64,000 nt of DNA from Polyangiaceae bacterium. GTDB lineage: Bacteria > Myxococcota_A > Polyangia > Polyangiales > Polyangiaceae. Shown here piece after piece: positions 43,524 through 52,567 of this stretch. The notes beneath the pieces are model-generated. The model was given only the letters and a program-made list of their open reading frames with translations, was not told the DNA's origin and did no database searches. The translations under genes and the position numbers were made by a program. Within the stretch, counting starts at the first letter, position 1, and every line of letters starts with the position of its first letter. The DNA is taken from assembly GCA_025353725.1 (NCBI GenBank), contig JANXOF010000065.1:1-64000 (forward strand). The letters are read 5' to 3'.

Positions 43524-44738
43524 TTACTTGGCCTCGCAATATCCAAAGACGCACTGCCCACTTGCCCCGCACGTGGCGCTGCCCTCCGTGCAAGTCTTGC
43601 ATGAGGCCGGTGCCGTGCCGGAGGCGGTAGCCTCGAAGAAGCAGCCGCAAGGGGCAGCCGGCGTATACGCCTTGAAGTCGCCGCCGTCGGAAGAGCGGGA
43701 CACCTGCATCGCGCAGTTGGGAACAGCTCGGATTTTTGTCACGGCAGCGACGGCCTCTTTGCTGTCAAGGAGCGCGAGTACCTTCTTGACCGATGCTGAG
43801 TAGTCACCGGCGGTATCTTTCCGGGCGAAAAAGTGAAGGTTGGCCCAGGTCTGGTAGTGGCCATCCCGCACATTGATGAGATCCGCGGCCGTTGACGTGC
43901 TGCTCGGGTAGTAGGCGAAGTCCTGGTCTTTCGCTTGAAAAGCAAGGGGGCGAACCTTTGGCGCGACGCCCGCGGTCGGAACGATATCGTTCAGCGCGAT
44001 GATGCCGATAGCGGAGGCACGGCTCGCAGCGTTGAGAGCTGAGAGCACGGCACCGGCGCCAGCAAGCGGCTTTGCAGGCGCGGCGAAGCTTGGCTTTTGC
44101 GTGACGAGTCCGAGGTTGCGCGCCCAGGTCTGCCATGTTCCCGAATCCTCGGCGCGGCCGAAAACGTCGGCCGTGACGCTCCAGGGCGCGACCGCGAAGC
44201 TCGCGTCGCCGCCGCGCGCGGTAATGCCGAAGATGTTGAACGCGGCGGCCGCGCTTATCGCGACGGGGAAGCTCGGGTCATCGTTGATGGCGAGGGTGAA
44301 GGCTTGCACGGGCCCCAGCGTGTCGGTGACGCCTGGAGGAAGAGTTTTGCTAGCTAGACCCCCAATGCCGTCACACGAAGAAGCGTAAACGTCCGAGACG
44401 CCGATGTCCGCGGCGCGCGGCGGAGTCATCGTGCAGGTGTTCGTCGGAGCGACGGCGTTGTAGGCCGTACTGGCGGATGCAACGCTGTTCGTCGTGTCAG
44501 TGACTGGGGTGACAGCCTCGTAGACCCCTCCACATGAAGACTTGCTGTTGCTGTAGACAACCTTGATGCCGTCGTTGGCGGCAACCTTCGCCACCGCCTC
44601 GATGAGTTTTTGGCTCGCGCTCGAGCCGCGAACGAGGACCACGCCGGCATCGCATGGGCCCATATCCTCGGCCTTTGCCGTCGATGCGGCGGAGAGCGAC
44701 AGCGCTGAAGCTGCCGCGATGATGCAGAGATTTCGCAT
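43524..44738 (-). CDS. PstS-like periplasmic binding protein
   Basis: A 404-residue exported protein from ATG 44738, preceded by AGGAG six bases upstream. Signal peptide about residues 1-23 (MRNLCIIAAASALSLSAAS). The body follows the phosphate-binding (PBP type 2) pattern: VVLVRGSSASQKLIEAVAKV, ADIGVSDVYASSCDGI, and VLALLDSKEAVAAV. Unlike ordinary PstS it ends in a cysteine-rich tail (PCGCFFEATASG, CKTCTEGSATCGASGQC). No pst permease genes are nearby, so it may hand its ligand to the TonB/porin complex. First gene of the nine-gene operon. Confidence 0.8.
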   Translation of the reverse strand: MRNLCIIAAASALSLSAASTAKAEDMGPCDAGVVLVRGSSASQKLIEAVAKVAANDGIKVVYSNSKSSCGGVYEAVTPVTDTTNSVASASTAYNAVAPTNTCTMTPPRAADIGVSDVYASSCDGIGGLASKTLPPGVTDTLGPVQAFTLAINDDPSFPVAISAAAAFNIFGITARGGDASFAVAPWSVTADVFGRAEDSGTWQTWARNLGLVTQKPSFAAPAKPLAGAGAVLSALNAASRASAIGIIALNDIVPTAGVAPKVRPLAFQAKDQDFAYYPSSTSTAADLINVRDGHYQTWANLHFFARKDTAGDYSASVKKVLALLDSKEAVAAVTKIRAVPNCAMQVSRSSDGGDFKAYTPAAPCGCFFEATASGTAPASCKTCTEGSATCGASGQCVFGYCEAK

Positions 44739-44835
44739 ATTAAACTCCTCGAGAGGCAAGTCGCGCAACGCGCGCACCGCGTTCCGTCAGGGAGCGCAAA
44801 CTGGTCGCAAATCATGGCGACACGTTGCGCGTTCG

Positions 44836-44851
44836 GTGACGTTTTAGTGAC
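44836..44851 (-). promoter_or_regulatory. Pho-box-like direct repeat upstream of the PBP operon
   Basis: Plus-strand GTGAC at 44836-44840 and 44847-44851, eleven bases apart; on the coding strand GTCAC-TAAAAC-GTCAC with an AAAA spacer. Spacing and half-site (GTCAC/GTCAT-like) resemble a PhoB Pho box. It lies about 100 bp upstream of the binding-protein start. The family of the bound regulator is inferred. Confidence 0.5.
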
Positions 44852-45034
44852 TCCTTTTCGCGACGGACGTTGCAGGCTCTACGCCACGCACAACCGCTCT
44901 AAGCATGTTCGCGCATCGCATGGCACCAACATCCGTTGCGGCATCGCTCTCCAGCAAGCGCGCCGGCGATCCGTTTTCAATCGCGAGTGCATTTGCTCGC
45001 ACCGCTTCATCCGCGAGGCCGCTAGTCTCACTGG

Positions 45035-46204
45035 ATGACGCAGGCTTCGGCGGAGAACGCAGCACGTTGGCTCGACGAGCAGGCGCAGGCCATGGAGACG
45101 GCGCTTGCCGAGCTCGTCGAGGTCAACTCCTTCACGGAGAACGTCGAGGGCGGGCGCAAGGTGGCGTCGATGCTCGAGGAGTTTTATGCAATTGAAGGAC
45201 TAAGTTCGCGACGTGTTGCGAGTACGAAGTTCGCCGACCATCTGCTCGTGAGTTCATCGCTCTCGCCAGCGAACCGTTCGCCCATTGCGCTCGTGGGCCA
45301 TTTGGACACCGTTTTTCCTCCGGGTACGTTCGAGGGATACAAGCGCGATGGGGATCTCGCTCGAGGCCCCGGTGTGCTCGACATGAAGGGCGGATTGGTC
45401 GTGGTTGCGTGGGCGCTGAAGGCACTCGCGGAGTCAGGCGCGTTTCCTGACATTCGGCTTGTTATCGTCGCGGATGAGGAGGTCGGGTCCCCGGAGGGTC
45501 AGGCGGTCATTCAACGCGCCATCGCGAACGCCTGCGGCGCGCTTGTCTTCGAGGCTGGTCGCAAGAATGACCTCGTGATCACGCGACGTAAAGGAACGGG
45601 CTCGGTGACTGCGATAGCGCACGGAAAGGCCGCGCACGCGGGCAACGCCCACAAGGAGGGCGCAAATGCGCTCTGGGCGCTGGCCCGACTCGTCGACCGC
45701 GCGCAAGGTCTCACCGACTACGCCCGAGGCGTCACCGTGAACGTCGGAAAGGTGACCGGCGGAACGAGCAAGAACACCGTACCGGATCGCGCAGAGGCTC
45801 TCCTCGACCTTCGATTCGAGACGCGCGCCGATGGTGAGGTACTCGTCGCGGCGTTGAGGAAGACCGCAGACGAATGCGCTGCATCAGTGTACGGTACACG
45901 TATTGAAATCACGGGTGGCATTGCGCGACTCCCGCTCGAGCGCACGCCCGAGAGCGTACGCCTGATGGAAAGCTACGGCGCCGCCGCGCGCGCAGCCGGC
46001 CTTGGGAGCGGCGAAGCGGCGCTTATCGGTGGCGGATCGGACGCAAGCACCGCTCACGCCATGGGCATTGCTGCGATCGATGGACTCGGTCCGCGTGGCG
46101 TTGGCTTTCACACGAAAGACGAGCAAATCGAAGTGCGGACGCTCGTGCAAAAAGCGCAGGCGCTCGCCCGATTCTTGGCCTCGCTTTCGCCAAGTTCAGC
46201 CTAA
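45035..46204 (+). CDS. M20-family metallopeptidase
   Basis: A 389-residue M20 (ArgE/DapE/carboxypeptidase G2-type) zinc peptidase. Zinc ligands: H in VGHLDTVFPPG, D in PGVLDMKGGL, E in VIVADEEVGS, and H near the end in FHTKDEQIEV. The dimerisation insert is present (GKAAHAGNAHKEGANALW). It hydrolyses a C-terminal amino acid or acyl group from a small substrate in the cytoplasm. Start ATG 45035. It is divergent from the PBP operon, whose start is 296 bp away, and convergent with the next gene. Confidence 0.9.
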   Translation: MTQASAENAARWLDEQAQAMETALAELVEVNSFTENVEGGRKVASMLEEFYAIEGLSSRRVASTKFADHLLVSSSLSPANRSPIALVGHLDTVFPPGTFEGYKRDGDLARGPGVLDMKGGLVVVAWALKALAESGAFPDIRLVIVADEEVGSPEGQAVIQRAIANACGALVFEAGRKNDLVITRRKGTGSVTAIAHGKAAHAGNAHKEGANALWALARLVDRAQGLTDYARGVTVNVGKVTGGTSKNTVPDRAEALLDLRFETRADGEVLVAALRKTADECAASVYGTRIEITGGIARLPLERTPESVRLMESYGAAARAAGLGSGEAALIGGGSDASTAHAMGIAAIDGLGPRGVGFHTKDEQIEVRTLVQKAQALARFLASLSPSSA

Positions 46205-46205
46205 G

Positions 46206-46937
46206 TCAGTCTCCAAAGTTCGAGAAGTCGAAGTGCTCGAAGTTCTCGGCTCCTCTCCACCACTCCGGTGGCTCGTTTAACGGCACGGGTTCCAACTCGA
46301 GTCTCACGGAGTCTTTCACATCACCGGCAAGCGATCCCGACTCGATGGCGCGGGCGATCTTTCGAGCATCATCCCAGAGGACGCGCATGTAGCGTGTTCC
46401 GTTATCGCGCCCGAGCCAGCGTGCACCCGCGATTGGACTCAGGCGACCGGGTAGCGGTGACATCGAGGCGAGGGTGTGCGCGTCGACCAGGGAGGCGGCT
46501 CGCTCGAAGTTCGCGTCAAAATGCACAGTCTCGAAGGAGCCACGATCCACGTCGATGACGCGGTGACCCTCACGATCGAGGACTTCGAGTGTGGCGGCTC
46601 CGTCGCGCCCGCGCTCGACGACACGCGGCAGGCTTGCAAGGTCCGGCGCTTGGTGAGGGTCGCCGTGACGGTCGGGACGAACCGCTCCCTGCGGCCTAAT
46701 GCGCGCGATATACACGTGATTGCCACATCGCTGAAAGCTCTCGCGGAAGGTCACGTCGCGCGAAATACCGTCGGCACTTTCGCTATGCTCGTGGTGATGA
46801 ACGATCGCCGCGACGCACGGCGTTTCCGTGTCAACGTCGGCCGCGCTCGCCGTAGCTCGTCGTTGATCCACGACGACGCCGGCGACGACGATGAGGCCGA
46901 CTGCGATCCATTCGCGCCGTTTGGTGCGCACGGTCAA
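46206..46937 (-). CDS. Exported protein cotranslated with the phosphatase
   Basis: A 243-residue protein with an N-terminal leader (WIAVGLIVVAGVVV) and no recognised domain. It has a His-rich piece (AIVHHHEHSES) and an acidic-aromatic end (WWRGAENFEHFDFSNFGD). Its ATG overlaps the stop of the phosphatase gene by four bases (46934-46937), so it is translationally coupled and probably secreted with it. The His cluster could bind metal. Family unknown. Confidence 0.7.
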   Translation of the reverse strand: MTVRTKRREWIAVGLIVVAGVVVDQRRATASAADVDTETPCVAAIVHHHEHSESADGISRDVTFRESFQRCGNHVYIARIRPQGAVRPDRHGDPHQAPDLASLPRVVERGRDGAATLEVLDREGHRVIDVDRGSFETVHFDANFERAASLVDAHTLASMSPLPGRLSPIAGARWLGRDNGTRYMRVLWDDARKIARAIESGSLAGDVKDSVRLELEPVPLNEPPEWWRGAENFEHFDFSNFGD

Positions 46938-49696
46938 AGCCCTAGCGCTGCGCGGACAAGCGCAAACACGTGCGTATTTTCAAAGGTGCCGTGGAACGCG
47001 TTCGAGCCCGCGCCCGTAGCGAGCAGCATGACGTCCCCTCCGCCGTGCGTCTCCGCCCCCGCCGGACGCCGGATACCTGCCGGTTGGTGAAAGTCTGCGC
47101 CCATCGCGTCAGCTGACGTGAGCGCCGTCCGGACGTCGGGCCGACTTTCACCGTTGCCGAACGCGAGGACCGGGTAGGGGAGTCCGTCGGCGTCGAGCGA
47201 GACATCGCCTTTGCGATCACGGACGACGTCGAGGACTGAGTTTCCGCGTTTGGCATATCCATTGATAACCATGGTGTGGTCGTGATCGGCTGTCACGACC
47301 ACGAGCGTCTCGTCGAGATTTACCTTGCCGAGAGCGGCCTCAATGGCGTTGTCGAACGCGCCAACATCTTCGACGGCACGCTTGGCGTTCGTGCCATGGA
47401 GGGCGTGGTCGATGCGTCCCCCCTCGACCATGAGAAACCACCCTTTACCGGCGGACGCACGCTCGAGAACGCCCAACGCGGACGTGGTCATTTCGGCGAG
47501 GCTCGGTTGGACTTCTTTATCTCGGTCGAGCTCGAAGCTGAGGTGACTCGACTTGCTAAAGACACCGACGAGTCTCGAAGCCGAGATGGCGGAGGCAACA
47601 AGTCCGGCGCGGTCGGTCGCCACAACATAACCACGTTCGCGCAACTCACGAAATAAGTCGCGACCGTCTTGCCTCCCCTTTGGGTTGCTCGCGTTGTCGA
47701 ACGGTGTCCAATGATTGGCTCCCCCGCCAAGGAGTACGTCGAGCCCGGTGCCTAATCCTGCGTTGTATCCTGCGCCCCCTGGAACGGCTTGCGCCGCAAT
47801 GGCATAGGCAAGGTCGCGATGGCACATGTGGGCGTAGGTCGCCGCCGGCGTCGCGTGCGTCGCCTCCGTCGTCGTCACCGTTCCTACGGCCTTTCCAGCC
47901 TTTTTAGCGAGTTCGAGAAGGGTCGGAACGGGCTTTCCGTTCGTCTCCGTGCAGCCGTTCTTGTCGGCCACAGTGTCGGATGACATCGAGATGACCTCGT
48001 TGTTGGCCTTCACTCCGGTCATGTATGCGCTCATCGAAGGCGCGCTATCGGTCGTTTGGGCATCGTTTGAATACGTCTTTATTCGAGCCGAATGCGGCAG
48101 TCTCTCCATCGCGAGCTTTCCACTCTCGCCAACCTTGTAGAGTCGGCCGGCGGTGACGACCGCAGGTCCCATTCCGTCGCCAAGAAAGAAAAGTACGTTC
48201 TTCGCTTTGGCATTCGTCTTCACGGGCTCTGGCGGTATCGCTACCGCGCCACGCAGGATTGAAAATACCTCGGTGTTGTCCATCACTCCGTGGACGGCAG
48301 CGGCCCCCAAGCCGATGGCCATGATGGCAACATCGGTTCCTCCGTGCGTCTCTCCGCCCGCGGGCATACGAATCGACGCCTCTTGGTGGTAATCGTTGGC
48401 CGAAGTGAGTTCGGGCGTGAGCGAGGTCACGCTCGCTCGGTTTCCCGCGACGCGGCTTTCGCCGTTACCGAATCCGAGAATTGAATACGGCTGACCGTCG
48501 GCGTCGAGATCCGGCTTTCCCGTCACGTAGTTATTAACGAGCCCGAGCACTCCCGGCTCCGACGGCGTCGTGGCGCCCGTGCGCTTTGCGTAGCCATTCA
48601 GCACCATCGTGTGGTCGTGGTCGGCGGTGACGACGAGCAGGGTCCTCGCGAGGAAGGGGTCGTCGACGCGCAGGCGCGCGAGGATGTCAGCCAGCGCCTG
48701 GTCGAAGGCCACGGTCTCCGTCAACGCGCGCTTCGCGTTCGTTTCATGAAGCGCGTGATCGATACGCCCGCCTTCGACCACGAGGAAAAACCCGATTGAG
48801 TTTTTTGCGAGCAGGTCAATGGCCTTGACGGACATCGCCCCGAGGCTCGGCTCCTTTTGTGGCAGACGATCGAGCTCGTAGCTCATATGGCTCGCGGTGA
48901 AGAGCCCAAGTACCTTGGTTGCCGACGCAGGAAGTGCGTCGAACGCAGCCGTTGAATCTGCGAACACGTAGCCCTTCGACTTCATGGCGTCGATGAGGTT
49001 TCGTCCGTCCGAACGACCGGCCGCGCTGCCTATCGCGGGAAGAAACTGCCGCGTTCCGCCGCCGAAGACGACGTCGACGCCGTCACCGAGGGCTTTGTTG
49101 TAGGTCGGCTGGCCCGGGACGAGCTGCGCTGCGATCTCGTCTTCGCGAGTGCTGTCGCTCGTGTGCGCATACGTCGCAGAGGCGGTGGCCTGTGTCACGC
49201 GCGTTGTCGTCACAATTCCCGTAGAGAGCTTCTCCGCCTTCGCTAACTCGAACAAGGTTTTTGCGGGTGACCCGGTCGCACCTTTTGAGGTAGTGTCCGC
49301 ACTCATCGACACGACGTCGTTTTCAGCTTTAACGCCTGTCATGTAGGCGCTCATCGCGGCCGCCGCGTCCGTGACTTGACTGTCTTTGGAATACGTTTTC
49401 ACGAAGCCAGTTTCTGGCAGCGTGTCCATAGTCAGGCTGCCCGCTTCGCCCTTAGCGAAGATCCGCGCGGCCGTCATCACGTTGATGCCCATTCCGTCTC
49501 CGACGAGGAAGACGACGCGACGCGAATTTGCCGCGGAAGGCGTCGATTTACTCGGCATATTGGGCGCAGTCGGTGCATCGCGCCCAACAGGGCTTGGCCC
49601 CTCGTCCGTCGCACGAGTGCCGTCGTCGGCCTTGCACGAAGTGAGGCTTACGAGGAGTGATGTGAGCACAAGTGCGCGCGAGCTTGGTCGTCTCAT
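46934..49696 (-). CDS. Tandem alkaline phosphatase lipoprotein, first domain without nucleophile
   Basis: A 920-residue lipoprotein from ATG 49696 (leader ends LLVSLTSC). Two complete alkaline phosphatase domains lie in tandem (about residues 58-480 and 495-920). Each has the metal motif (FLVGDGMG; FFLGDGMG), the EGGRIDHALH block, TADHDHTM and ETHGG-D. The nucleophile segment differs: the second domain has TTDSAPSMSAYMTG with Ser, the first has VTDAAAAMSAYMTG with Ala (codon GCG at 49364-49366). The first domain therefore keeps its metals but should not form the phosphoserine intermediate. A coupled exported protein follows. Confidence 0.93.
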   Translation of the reverse strand: MRRPSSRALVLTSLLVSLTSCKADDGTRATDEGPSPVGRDAPTAPNMPSKSTPSAANSRRVVFLVGDGMGINVMTAARIFAKGEAGSLTMDTLPETGFVKTYSKDSQVTDAAAAMSAYMTGVKAENDVVSMSADTTSKGATGSPAKTLFELAKAEKLSTGIVTTTRVTQATASATYAHTSDSTREDEIAAQLVPGQPTYNKALGDGVDVVFGGGTRQFLPAIGSAAGRSDGRNLIDAMKSKGYVFADSTAAFDALPASATKVLGLFTASHMSYELDRLPQKEPSLGAMSVKAIDLLAKNSIGFFLVVEGGRIDHALHETNAKRALTETVAFDQALADILARLRVDDPFLARTLLVVTADHDHTMVLNGYAKRTGATTPSEPGVLGLVNNYVTGKPDLDADGQPYSILGFGNGESRVAGNRASVTSLTPELTSANDYHQEASIRMPAGGETHGGTDVAIMAIGLGAAAVHGVMDNTEVFSILRGAVAIPPEPVKTNAKAKNVLFFLGDGMGPAVVTAGRLYKVGESGKLAMERLPHSARIKTYSNDAQTTDSAPSMSAYMTGVKANNEVISMSSDTVADKNGCTETNGKPVPTLLELAKKAGKAVGTVTTTEATHATPAATYAHMCHRDLAYAIAAQAVPGGAGYNAGLGTGLDVLLGGGANHWTPFDNASNPKGRQDGRDLFRELRERGYVVATDRAGLVASAISASRLVGVFSKSSHLSFELDRDKEVQPSLAEMTTSALGVLERASAGKGWFLMVEGGRIDHALHGTNAKRAVEDVGAFDNAIEAALGKVNLDETLVVVTADHDHTMVINGYAKRGNSVLDVVRDRKGDVSLDADGLPYPVLAFGNGESRPDVRTALTSADAMGADFHQPAGIRRPAGAETHGGGDVMLLATGAGSNAFHGTFENTHVFALVRAALGL

Positions 49697-49802
49697 TGGC
49701 TCTCTAAATCCTAGGCTTGGACGAACGTGTAGTTGACTGAATGGCATATTGACTCCGCCGGTTCGCCCTGCAGACTGGTCGTACTTGGGTTATGTGGCGC
49801 GT

Positions 49803-49817
49803 TCGTGACGATCACGA
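49803..49817. promoter_or_regulatory. Inverted repeat between phosphatase and regulator genes
   Basis: TCGTGA-CGA-TCACGA at 49803-49817, a perfect 6-bp inverted repeat with a 3-bp spacer, lies in the divergent promoter region (49697-49931). It is a candidate operator shared by both genes. Confidence 0.4.
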
Positions 49818-49931
49818 GAACGTTGGGTCTCGTGCTCACTCGGCTTAGGGTCGAATAGGTCGCGCTCGGTGTTGCCGAGACGTTGCCGAATCACCACGCG
49901 CTTGTGAACTCTCGAGAGCCATTCAGGGGGT

Positions 49932-50612
49932 ATGGGCCGAATTCTGGTCATTGACGCAGACGCGCATCGACGCGTCGAATTCGCTCGCGCGCTAAACGCG
50001 GAATCGCACGACGTGGAGTTTGTGGGGTCATCAGCGAGGGCGAGGCTTGCGGCGTGCGCCTCACGACCGGACCTCGTGATTCTTCACGGTGCGTTTCCAG
50101 ACGCGACGTGCGCTGAAGTTTGCGGTGCGCTTCGACGCGACTCTTCGACGGCTCAGGCGCTCCTGCTCGTGTTGGGGCCGCTCGCCAACGAAGCCTTTTG
50201 CATCGAGGCTTTCGAGGCAGGCGCAGATGACTACGTACCGACGCCCTACAGTACGCGCGAAGTTTTGCTTCGCATCCGCGCGCTGCTTCGGCGTATTCCC
50301 GCGCGCGCCTGGGCTTCGAACATCGTAATGGGCTCGGTGCGTATCGATCGAGGTACACGGCGGGTAACGATGGCGGGCAAGCCCGTGACGCTCACCCGGC
50401 GCGAGTTCGACTTGCTTATGCGCCTTTTTGATTCGCGCGGGCGCGTGCTCGCGCGCGAAACCATTGTGGCTGATGTGTGGCCCGACGACGCGCCATCGCC
50501 GCGTGTCGTCGATACGACGCTAAAGCGTCTACGAAAGAAGCTCCCCGGTATGGGCCGCCGCATTCGGACGGTCCGCGGGGTGGGCTACGAGCTCACGCCT
50601 GACGCGCCTTAG
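49932..50612 (+). CDS. OmpR/PhoB-type regulator with a receiver lacking Asp
   Basis: A 226-residue regulator. The receiver (1-120) starts ILVIDADAHRR. The acceptor segment reads DLVILHGAFPD, with His (codon CAC, 50085-50087) where DLVILD is expected, and the usual KP is TP (VPTPYS, codon ACG at 50241-50243). The winged-helix output (130-226) is intact: VTLTRREFDLLMRLFDSRG, VLARETIVADVW, RIRTVRGVGYEL. It should bind DNA but not be switched by normal phosphorylation. Divergent from the phosphatase gene. Confidence 0.9.
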   Translation: MGRILVIDADAHRRVEFARALNAESHDVEFVGSSARARLAACASRPDLVILHGAFPDATCAEVCGALRRDSSTAQALLLVLGPLANEAFCIEAFEAGADDYVPTPYSTREVLLRIRALLRRIPARAWASNIVMGSVRIDRGTRRVTMAGKPVTLTRREFDLLMRLFDSRGRVLARETIVADVWPDDAPSPRVVDTTLKRLRKKLPGMGRRIRTVRGVGYELTPDAP

Positions 50613-50691
50613 AAGGTCCGCGTCCGCTCGAACTTCGCGGTACTTCCGCTAGACGCCCCCCTACACTGGTGACACAAGCGCGACCTGCACC

Positions 50692-51549
50692 ATGACGATT
50701 CGCGGTCAGATCGTTCCCGCCGCCGACCGCCTGGCTCGTTGGGTCATGAACCGACGCGGGATGAGCAGCCGCTGGGTCAACGCGGGTGGGCTTCGGCTTC
50801 ACGTCTACGACGGGCGAGGAAACGGCCGTTTGGCCCCGCTTGTTCTCTTTCACGGCCTCGGATCTGGGGGCGCCGCTTACGGTCGCATGACAGAGCGATG
50901 GAGGCCGCATGTCAGCCGCATTCTCATTCCGGACTTGCCGGGTCATGGGTTCAGCGAGCGGGATGAGCGACCGGTCACTCCTGATCTGCTTCTCGATGCG
51001 ATGACCGAGGCGCTTGACCGACTCCTTGACGAGCCCGCCTTTATCTACGGAAATTCGCTCGGTGGTGCGGTGGCTCTTAAGTACGCACTTCGGCGCCCCG
51101 ACCGTGTCAAGAAACTCGTCCTCGTCTCGCCGGCGGGGGCTCCGCTGCCAGAGGCGGAATGGAAGGAACTCATCGAGGCCTTCCACGCACCCACGCACAG
51201 GGAGGCGCTCGCGTTTCTCCAGCGGCTTTATCATCGCCCGCCGTGGTTTCTCCCGATGCTGGCACGTGAGTTTCCGAACGTGCTTGCGAAGGCTGCGGTG
51301 CGCGAGATCCTCGCGAGTGCGACGAACGAGCATTCTCCCACTCCGTCCGAACTTGCGTCGCTAACGATGCCTATTCTCTTTCTTTGGGGACGTTCCGAGA
51401 AGCTTCTCCCTCCTTCCTCGCTCGCGTATTTCCGCGCCCACTTGCCTGCTCACGCGATCCTTGAAGAGCCTGACGGGTTTGGGCACACGCCTCACTTCGA
51501 GGTCCCAGCGCGGCTCGCCGAGCGCGTTCTCGCGTTTCTCCGCGAGTGA
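50692..51549 (+). CDS. Alpha/beta hydrolase
   Basis: A 285-residue alpha/beta hydrolase, cytoplasmic. Oxyanion LVLFHGLGSGG, nucleophile Ser in YGNSLGGAVAL, and catalytic His in GFGHTPHFE. The acid position reads LFLWGRSEKLLP, with Glu where Asp is usual. An insert of helices (about residues 155-195) forms the cap. The substrate is not known. It follows the regulator by 79 bp and could share its transcript. Confidence 0.85.
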   Translation: MTIRGQIVPAADRLARWVMNRRGMSSRWVNAGGLRLHVYDGRGNGRLAPLVLFHGLGSGGAAYGRMTERWRPHVSRILIPDLPGHGFSERDERPVTPDLLLDAMTEALDRLLDEPAFIYGNSLGGAVALKYALRRPDRVKKLVLVSPAGAPLPEAEWKELIEAFHAPTHREALAFLQRLYHRPPWFLPMLAREFPNVLAKAAVREILASATNEHSPTPSELASLTMPILFLWGRSEKLLPPSSLAYFRAHLPAHAILEEPDGFGHTPHFEVPARLAERVLAFLRE

Positions 51550-51575
51550 GTCGTCGGACACGATCGCTTGAACGA

Positions 51576-52520
51576 CTACGGGCCTAACCGAACAAGCACG
51601 GAGGCGCAGGGTCCAAGAATGCTCGCGGCTGTTCGGTCCGAGGCTTGATAGACCCAGTGTGCGCCGGCGCGAAGGTCGAGGCGACCGAGGACAATTCCCG
51701 CTTCGAGTCGTGTGTCGACAAGCGGATATCCTTTCGCGAAAATACTCGCGCGAAATTCGCCGGCAAGCGTAACGCGTTTTGCGGGATACGAGCGGAGCTC
51801 GAGGCCCGGTCCGAACCCTGGAGTCCACTCGCGGCCATGAAGTGCGTCAGCACCGAGTAGCACGTGCGCTTCGACGTACTTTTCTGCCAAAAATGCGCCC
51901 ACGACGGAGACTCGGACAAGGTCGACGTCGCGGATGTTGGGTGCCAGCGCGTTAGGCTCATGAAGTCGAACCCATGATACGTCCACTCCACCCATCCAGA
52001 GCCAGCCTCTCGCGGCGACGTCAATTCCGTAAACGTTCTCCGTGAAGCCAGCGAACGTGCCTGCTCGAAGTTCGCCGTAGCGTCGTTCGCCATCCAAAGA
52101 ATCCGTCGGTGTTTCAGCTGCTTCGTCGAGCTCTCCGACGGAATTTCCGAGCCAGTCTTTCGCGGGCACCGCGTGGGCTGACCTCGGGGCGACACTCTGG
52201 GGACTGTCGCTTCGGTCGGCGCGAAGCCACGACTTTCCATAGAAGCAATAGCCTGTCCACGGTCCCAAAATGAGGCAAGGCCAAGCGAACGAATGCTCTC
52301 GTTCGTCGCCTTGGCGGTCCGCACGCGCGTGCGACCTCAGACGCGTTGGCCGAGCGATGGGCTCACCGGACGACTCAGGCGGCGCGGAGTGTGGCTCTTT
52401 GTGTTCCGTCTCGACCCGTTCAAGGACCTGCGCGAACGCTGGACCCTCCGCCGTCACACCAATCATCGAAAAAAGCGCGAAGGTGAACCGCGCTCGCTCG
52501 CACCGCATACGGCGCAGCAT
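51576..52520 (-). CDS. Exported outer-membrane-like protein
   Basis: A 314-residue protein with a signal peptide (FTFALFSMIGVTAEGPAFAQ) and later strand-rich sequence: YGIDVAARGWLWMGGVDVSWV, AEAHVLLG-type strands, and VTLAGEFRASIFAKGYP, ending VLVRLGP. This looks like a small beta-barrel. No family recognised. It lies 47 bp downstream of the sigma-54 activator on the same strand and convergent with the hydrolase. Confidence 0.65.
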   Translation of the reverse strand: MLRRMRCERARFTFALFSMIGVTAEGPAFAQVLERVETEHKEPHSAPPESSGEPIARPTRLRSHARADRQGDEREHSFAWPCLILGPWTGYCFYGKSWLRADRSDSPQSVAPRSAHAVPAKDWLGNSVGELDEAAETPTDSLDGERRYGELRAGTFAGFTENVYGIDVAARGWLWMGGVDVSWVRLHEPNALAPNIRDVDLVRVSVVGAFLAEKYVEAHVLLGADALHGREWTPGFGPGLELRSYPAKRVTLAGEFRASIFAKGYPLVDTRLEAGIVLGRLDLRAGAHWVYQASDRTAASILGPCASVLVRLGP

Positions 52521-52567
52521 ACCGACACGGAACGCGGCGTGCTTTCACTTCAAAGGCTGGTTCGCCT

